Below, in pieces: positions 13,996 to 16,030 of a stretch of 16,030 nt of DNA. The notes beneath the pieces were generated by a model, which was not told the DNA's origin, searched no databases, and saw only the letters and a program-made list of their open reading frames with translations. Source of the stretch: Bacteroidales bacterium UBA6346 (GTDB lineage: Bacteria > Bacteroidota > Bacteroidia > Bacteroidales > UBA932); the NCBI GenBank assembly GCA_002438905.1, contig DJSA01000035.1, positions 1,981 to 18,010 of the forward strand, read 5' to 3'. The position numbers and the translations under genes are program-made. Each line of letters opens with the position of its first letter. Within the stretch, counting starts at the first letter, position 1.

Positions 13996-14025
13996 AGGAA
14001 TTTGACAATCAGGAATTTGACAATC
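13996..14025 (+). repeat. Exact 15-bp tandem duplication upstream of rluD
   Basis: AGGAATTTGACAATC occurs twice head to tail (13996-14010 and 14011-14025), ending eight bases before the rluD ATG. The copies are identical, which suggests a recent duplication by slippage. It lies in the translation-initiation region, so copy number could change spacing or structure there. Confidence 0.7.
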
Positions 14026-14032
14026 AGAAGAC

Positions 14033-15133
14033 ATGAGCGTATTCGACGATGAACTTCGAGAAGAATTTCTCGATGACACGGAAACCGGGACAGACGCCAG
14101 CGATTCCGAAGGCTCGGAGGAAATATTCGAGCACTACCGCTTCGACGTGGACAAAGGGCAGACTCCCCTGCGCGTCGACAAGTATCTCGCCTCGCACATG
14201 GAATACACCTCCCGCCACCGCATCCAGCTGGCAATCAAGAAAGAGTACATAAGAGTTAACGGCAAGGTCGCGAAGGCTAACTGCATAGTGAAACCCGGGG
14301 ACGTTATTCAGTTCGTGATGCCCTACCAGAGGCGCGGGCTGGAGATTCTTCCGGAGAACATTCCGCTCGACATCGTGTATGAGGACGACGATGTGCTGGT
14401 GATTAACAAGCCGGCCGGCATGGTCGTGCACCCCGGTCACGGGCATTTCAGCGGCACACTCGTGAACGCCCTCGCCTGGCATCTCGGGCTTTCACAGGGG
14501 CCGGATGCAAAGGATGAAAGGATGGGGGTGCTGGTGCACCGCATAGACAAGGACACTTCCGGACTGCTTGTCGTGGCAAAGAACGATGAGGCACAGCTGG
14601 ATCTTGCAAAGCAGTTCTTCGTGCATTCCATTGAAAGAAAGTATGTTGCGATTGTCTGGGGCAACATCCGCGAGGACGAGGGCACAATTGTCGGGAACAT
14701 AGGACGCGACCCTTCGGACAGGATGAAGTTCCGGGTTTTTCCTGACGGAGACCACGGCAAGCACGCCGTCACGCACTACCGCGTCATCGAGCGATTCGGC
14801 TTTGTGACTGTGGTGGAGTGCATTCTCGAAACCGGACGTACGCATCAGATTCGCGTTCACATGAACTACATCGGACACCCGCTCTTCAACGATGAACGCT
14901 ACGGTGGCTCCGAAATCCGCAAAGGCACGATTTACGCGAAATACACGCAGTTTATCCGCAACTGCTTCAAGATTCTCCCCCGGCAGGCCCTACACGCGAA
15001 GACCCTCGGATTCGTCCATCCGCGCACGAAGCAATTGGTACGTTTCGATTCCCCTATCCCCGGGGATATGGCGGAGCTCATAGAGAAATGGAGGAAATAT
15101 TCACAGAATATGCCTTTAGAGAACGAGGAGTAG
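14033..15133 (+). CDS. rluD: RluA/RluD family 23S rRNA pseudouridine synthase
   Basis: The product (366 aa) converts specific uridines of large-subunit rRNA to pseudouridine. It has an S4 RNA-binding domain at about 44-100 (LRVDKYLASHM...IQLAIKKEYIRVNGKVAKANCIVKPGD) and a catalytic domain from about 112. DDDVLVINKPAGMVVHPG (118-135) is the family's lead motif. HRIDKDTSGLLVVAKN (169-184) carries the catalytic aspartate at 172, and GRTHQIRVHM (268-277) is the third conserved motif. The S4-plus-catalytic layout and length fit RluD best, but other RluA-type enzymes are possible. The first 33 residues form an unusually acidic tail (14 Asp/Glu). It follows the PASTA gene by 82 bases and is convergent with the MauE-like gene. 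Confidence 0.9.
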   Translation: MSVFDDELREEFLDDTETGTDASDSEGSEEIFEHYRFDVDKGQTPLRVDKYLASHMEYTSRHRIQLAIKKEYIRVNGKVAKANCIVKPGDVIQFVMPYQRRGLEILPENIPLDIVYEDDDVLVINKPAGMVVHPGHGHFSGTLVNALAWHLGLSQGPDAKDERMGVLVHRIDKDTSGLLVVAKNDEAQLDLAKQFFVHSIERKYVAIVWGNIREDEGTIVGNIGRDPSDRMKFRVFPDGDHGKHAVTHYRVIERFGFVTVVECILETGRTHQIRVHMNYIGHPLFNDERYGGSEIRKGTIYAKYTQFIRNCFKILPRQALHAKTLGFVHPRTKQLVRFDSPIPGDMAELIEKWRKYSQNMPLENEE

Positions 15134-15208
15134 AGATGTCTCGACTCCACTTCGCTTCGCCCAAAATGACGGGACAAACGCAGGACACCCGCTTGAAATG
15201 ACAAGACA
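15134..15208. repeat. Intergenic repeat-like element between convergent genes
   Basis: CGCCCAAAATGACGGGACA (15158-15176) and CGCTTGAAATGACAAGACA (15190-15208) agree at 14 of 19 positions. The first copy is preceded by GAGATGTCTC and a purine/pyrimidine run (CTCCACTTCGCTTCGC). Read on the minus strand this resembles the dispersed GTCATTTCGAGCGAAGCGAAG...GAGATCTC type of intergenic repeat that I recall from Bacteroidota genomes. A genome-wide count is needed to confirm it. Confidence 0.45.
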
Positions 15209-15212
15209 GCGA

Positions 15213-16030
15213 TTAATCCCCTGTCAGAAAATCAGATATGGCCGCTTCATCGATGGTGAGGCGGTCGTATTCCTTTATGAGGCGGCCGTCATCGAAAAGA
15301 CAGACGAGAGGCATGGAGCCGTTGGTGAGGGGGATGAACTGGAGGGGATATATCCAGTGGAAAGGAAGATGAAGCCCCTCTCCGTATTTGTCGAAAAAGA
15401 GAGAAACAGGTTCGGCCATATCGACATACTCCTGCATGAAAAAGCAGAAAACGGATTCTTCGGGGATATTATTGCGGCGAATGATGCCGGCCATTTTCGC
15501 TGCACAGTGCCTACAATGCTCGCAGTTGATGGAATAGAAACAGACGGCCTTGCGCCCGGAACTTACTCCGGTGCTGTCGGCGTATGGCCGGAACTCGTTT
15601 ACATTCAGTTCATTGGATTCGCCGCGAGTCCAGCGGAACCAGCAGTCCGGAGGATTTATTATCAGGATTGTCAGCGCCGCAACGAGTGAAATGACTCCGG
15701 CAACCGTTCCCTTGTGACGGTACAGCCATTTGTCAAATCGTTTCGCCCCTGTTCTTGAAGACTCTCCTGCTTCGGGCACTCTGTCATCTGAGGCATCATC
15801 ATGCCGTGCCGCGAACAGTTCGGTCGGGCGACCCCACGCAAAGGCAAGCGCAGCCAAAGCCACGACATTCTTCACGAGAGACTGCTCCGGGTTCATCTCC
15901 ACAAGGCTCCCGAAACAGTGGCAGGAGCCATCATCGCCGATGGCCATGCGCCAAATCAGGAATCCCGAAAAGCCGACAAGAAGCGCCGCCGTCACGGAGT
16001 TCACAAAGTTGTGCCACCAGCCGCTGATGA
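15213..16030 (-). CDS. MauE/DoxX-like membrane protein fused to thioredoxin-like domain (partial, 5' end outside window)
   Basis: The frame is open to the right edge (residues ISGWWHNF precede the first possible start at 16004, a GTG), so the N-terminus lies outside; 271 residues are visible. The membrane part carries the motif CHCFG followed by a helix with SLVKNVVALAAL, the pattern of MauE/DoxX-type redox-associated membrane proteins, where the CxC and a late helix take part in disulfide chemistry. A polar loop and another helix (about 100-117 from the GTG) follow. Then comes a periplasmic thioredoxin-like domain with KAVCFYSINCEHCRHCAAK, the CEHC pair extended by a third cysteine, and a candidate cis-proline in NGSMPLVCLFDDG. 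The inferred role is envelope thiol oxidation or reduction; the substrate is unknown. Confidence 0.75.
   Translation of the reverse strand, partial: ISGWWHNFVNSVTAALLVGFSGFLIWRMAIGDDGSCHCFGSLVEMNPEQSLVKNVVALAALAFAWGRPTELFAARHDDASDDRVPEAGESSRTGAKRFDKWLYRHKGTVAGVISLVAALTILIINPPDCWFRWTRGESNELNVNEFRPYADSTGVSSGRKAVCFYSINCEHCRHCAAKMAGIIRRNNIPEESVFCFFMQEYVDMAEPVSLFFDKYGEGLHLPFHWIYPLQFIPLTNGSMPLVCLFDDGRLIKEYDRLTIDEAAISDFLTGD

Overview
The window looks like chromosome of a Bacteroidota bacterium of the order Bacteroidales. Its moderate GC content and gene repertoire would fit Muribaculaceae, but the family is a guess. The evidence is a set of promoters with the Bacteroidota -7 element TAnnTTTG, several lipoproteins of the fimbrillin (Mfa/FimA, type V pilus) group, a DUF3575/DUF5119 pair, and housekeeping genes in an order I associate with Bacteroidales (lon-ung-coaD; PASTA protein next to an RluA-type pseudouridine synthase).

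Layout. (1) Positions 2-3145, plus strand: the 3' end of lon, uracil-DNA glycosylase (ung), phosphopantetheine adenylyltransferase (coaD) and a secreted protein with two thioredoxin-like CxxC domains. (2) Positions 3194-5304: a small ribbon-helix-helix type protein behind its own promoter, convergent with lnt (apolipoprotein N-acyltransferase) so tightly that both stop codons lie in one TTAA. Lnt shares a divergent promoter region with the next gene. (3) Positions 5297-12187, plus strand: a pilus locus. It has a membrane-bound AraC-type regulator (seven predicted TM segments), a 181-base control region with repeats, then DUF3575 protein, DUF5119 lipoprotein, two fimbrillin lipoproteins and a large lipoprotein that looks like a tip adhesin with a C-terminal lectin-like module. 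No recognisable promoter lies inside the five structural genes, but their gaps hold hairpins, so one transcript with uneven output per gene is plausible. (4) Positions 12265-15133, plus strand: a LysE-family exporter behind a clear promoter and a structured leader, a three-PASTA membrane protein and an RluD-type pseudouridine synthase. (5) Positions 15213 to the window edge, minus strand: a MauE/DoxX-like membrane protein fused to a thioredoxin-like domain, cut by the edge.

How the genes fit together. The pilus genes encode lipoproteins exported by Sec and lipidated. Lnt in this window catalyses the last lipidation step, but it is a housekeeping gene and its closeness may be chance. The AraC protein could sense a membrane signal and switch on the pilus operon through the repeats at 6521-6551. 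The double-thioredoxin protein and the MauE fusion both point to envelope thiol chemistry.

Most interesting signals: two adjacent perfect hairpins with complementary loops in the lysE leader (12285-12335), and a sharp drop in GC (about 37% against about 55% just upstream, counted by hand) over the C-terminal module of the tip adhesin, which suggests module replacement. No stretch above 300 bases lacks a gene. I see no tRNA, rRNA, CRISPR array, insertion sequence or reverse transcriptase.
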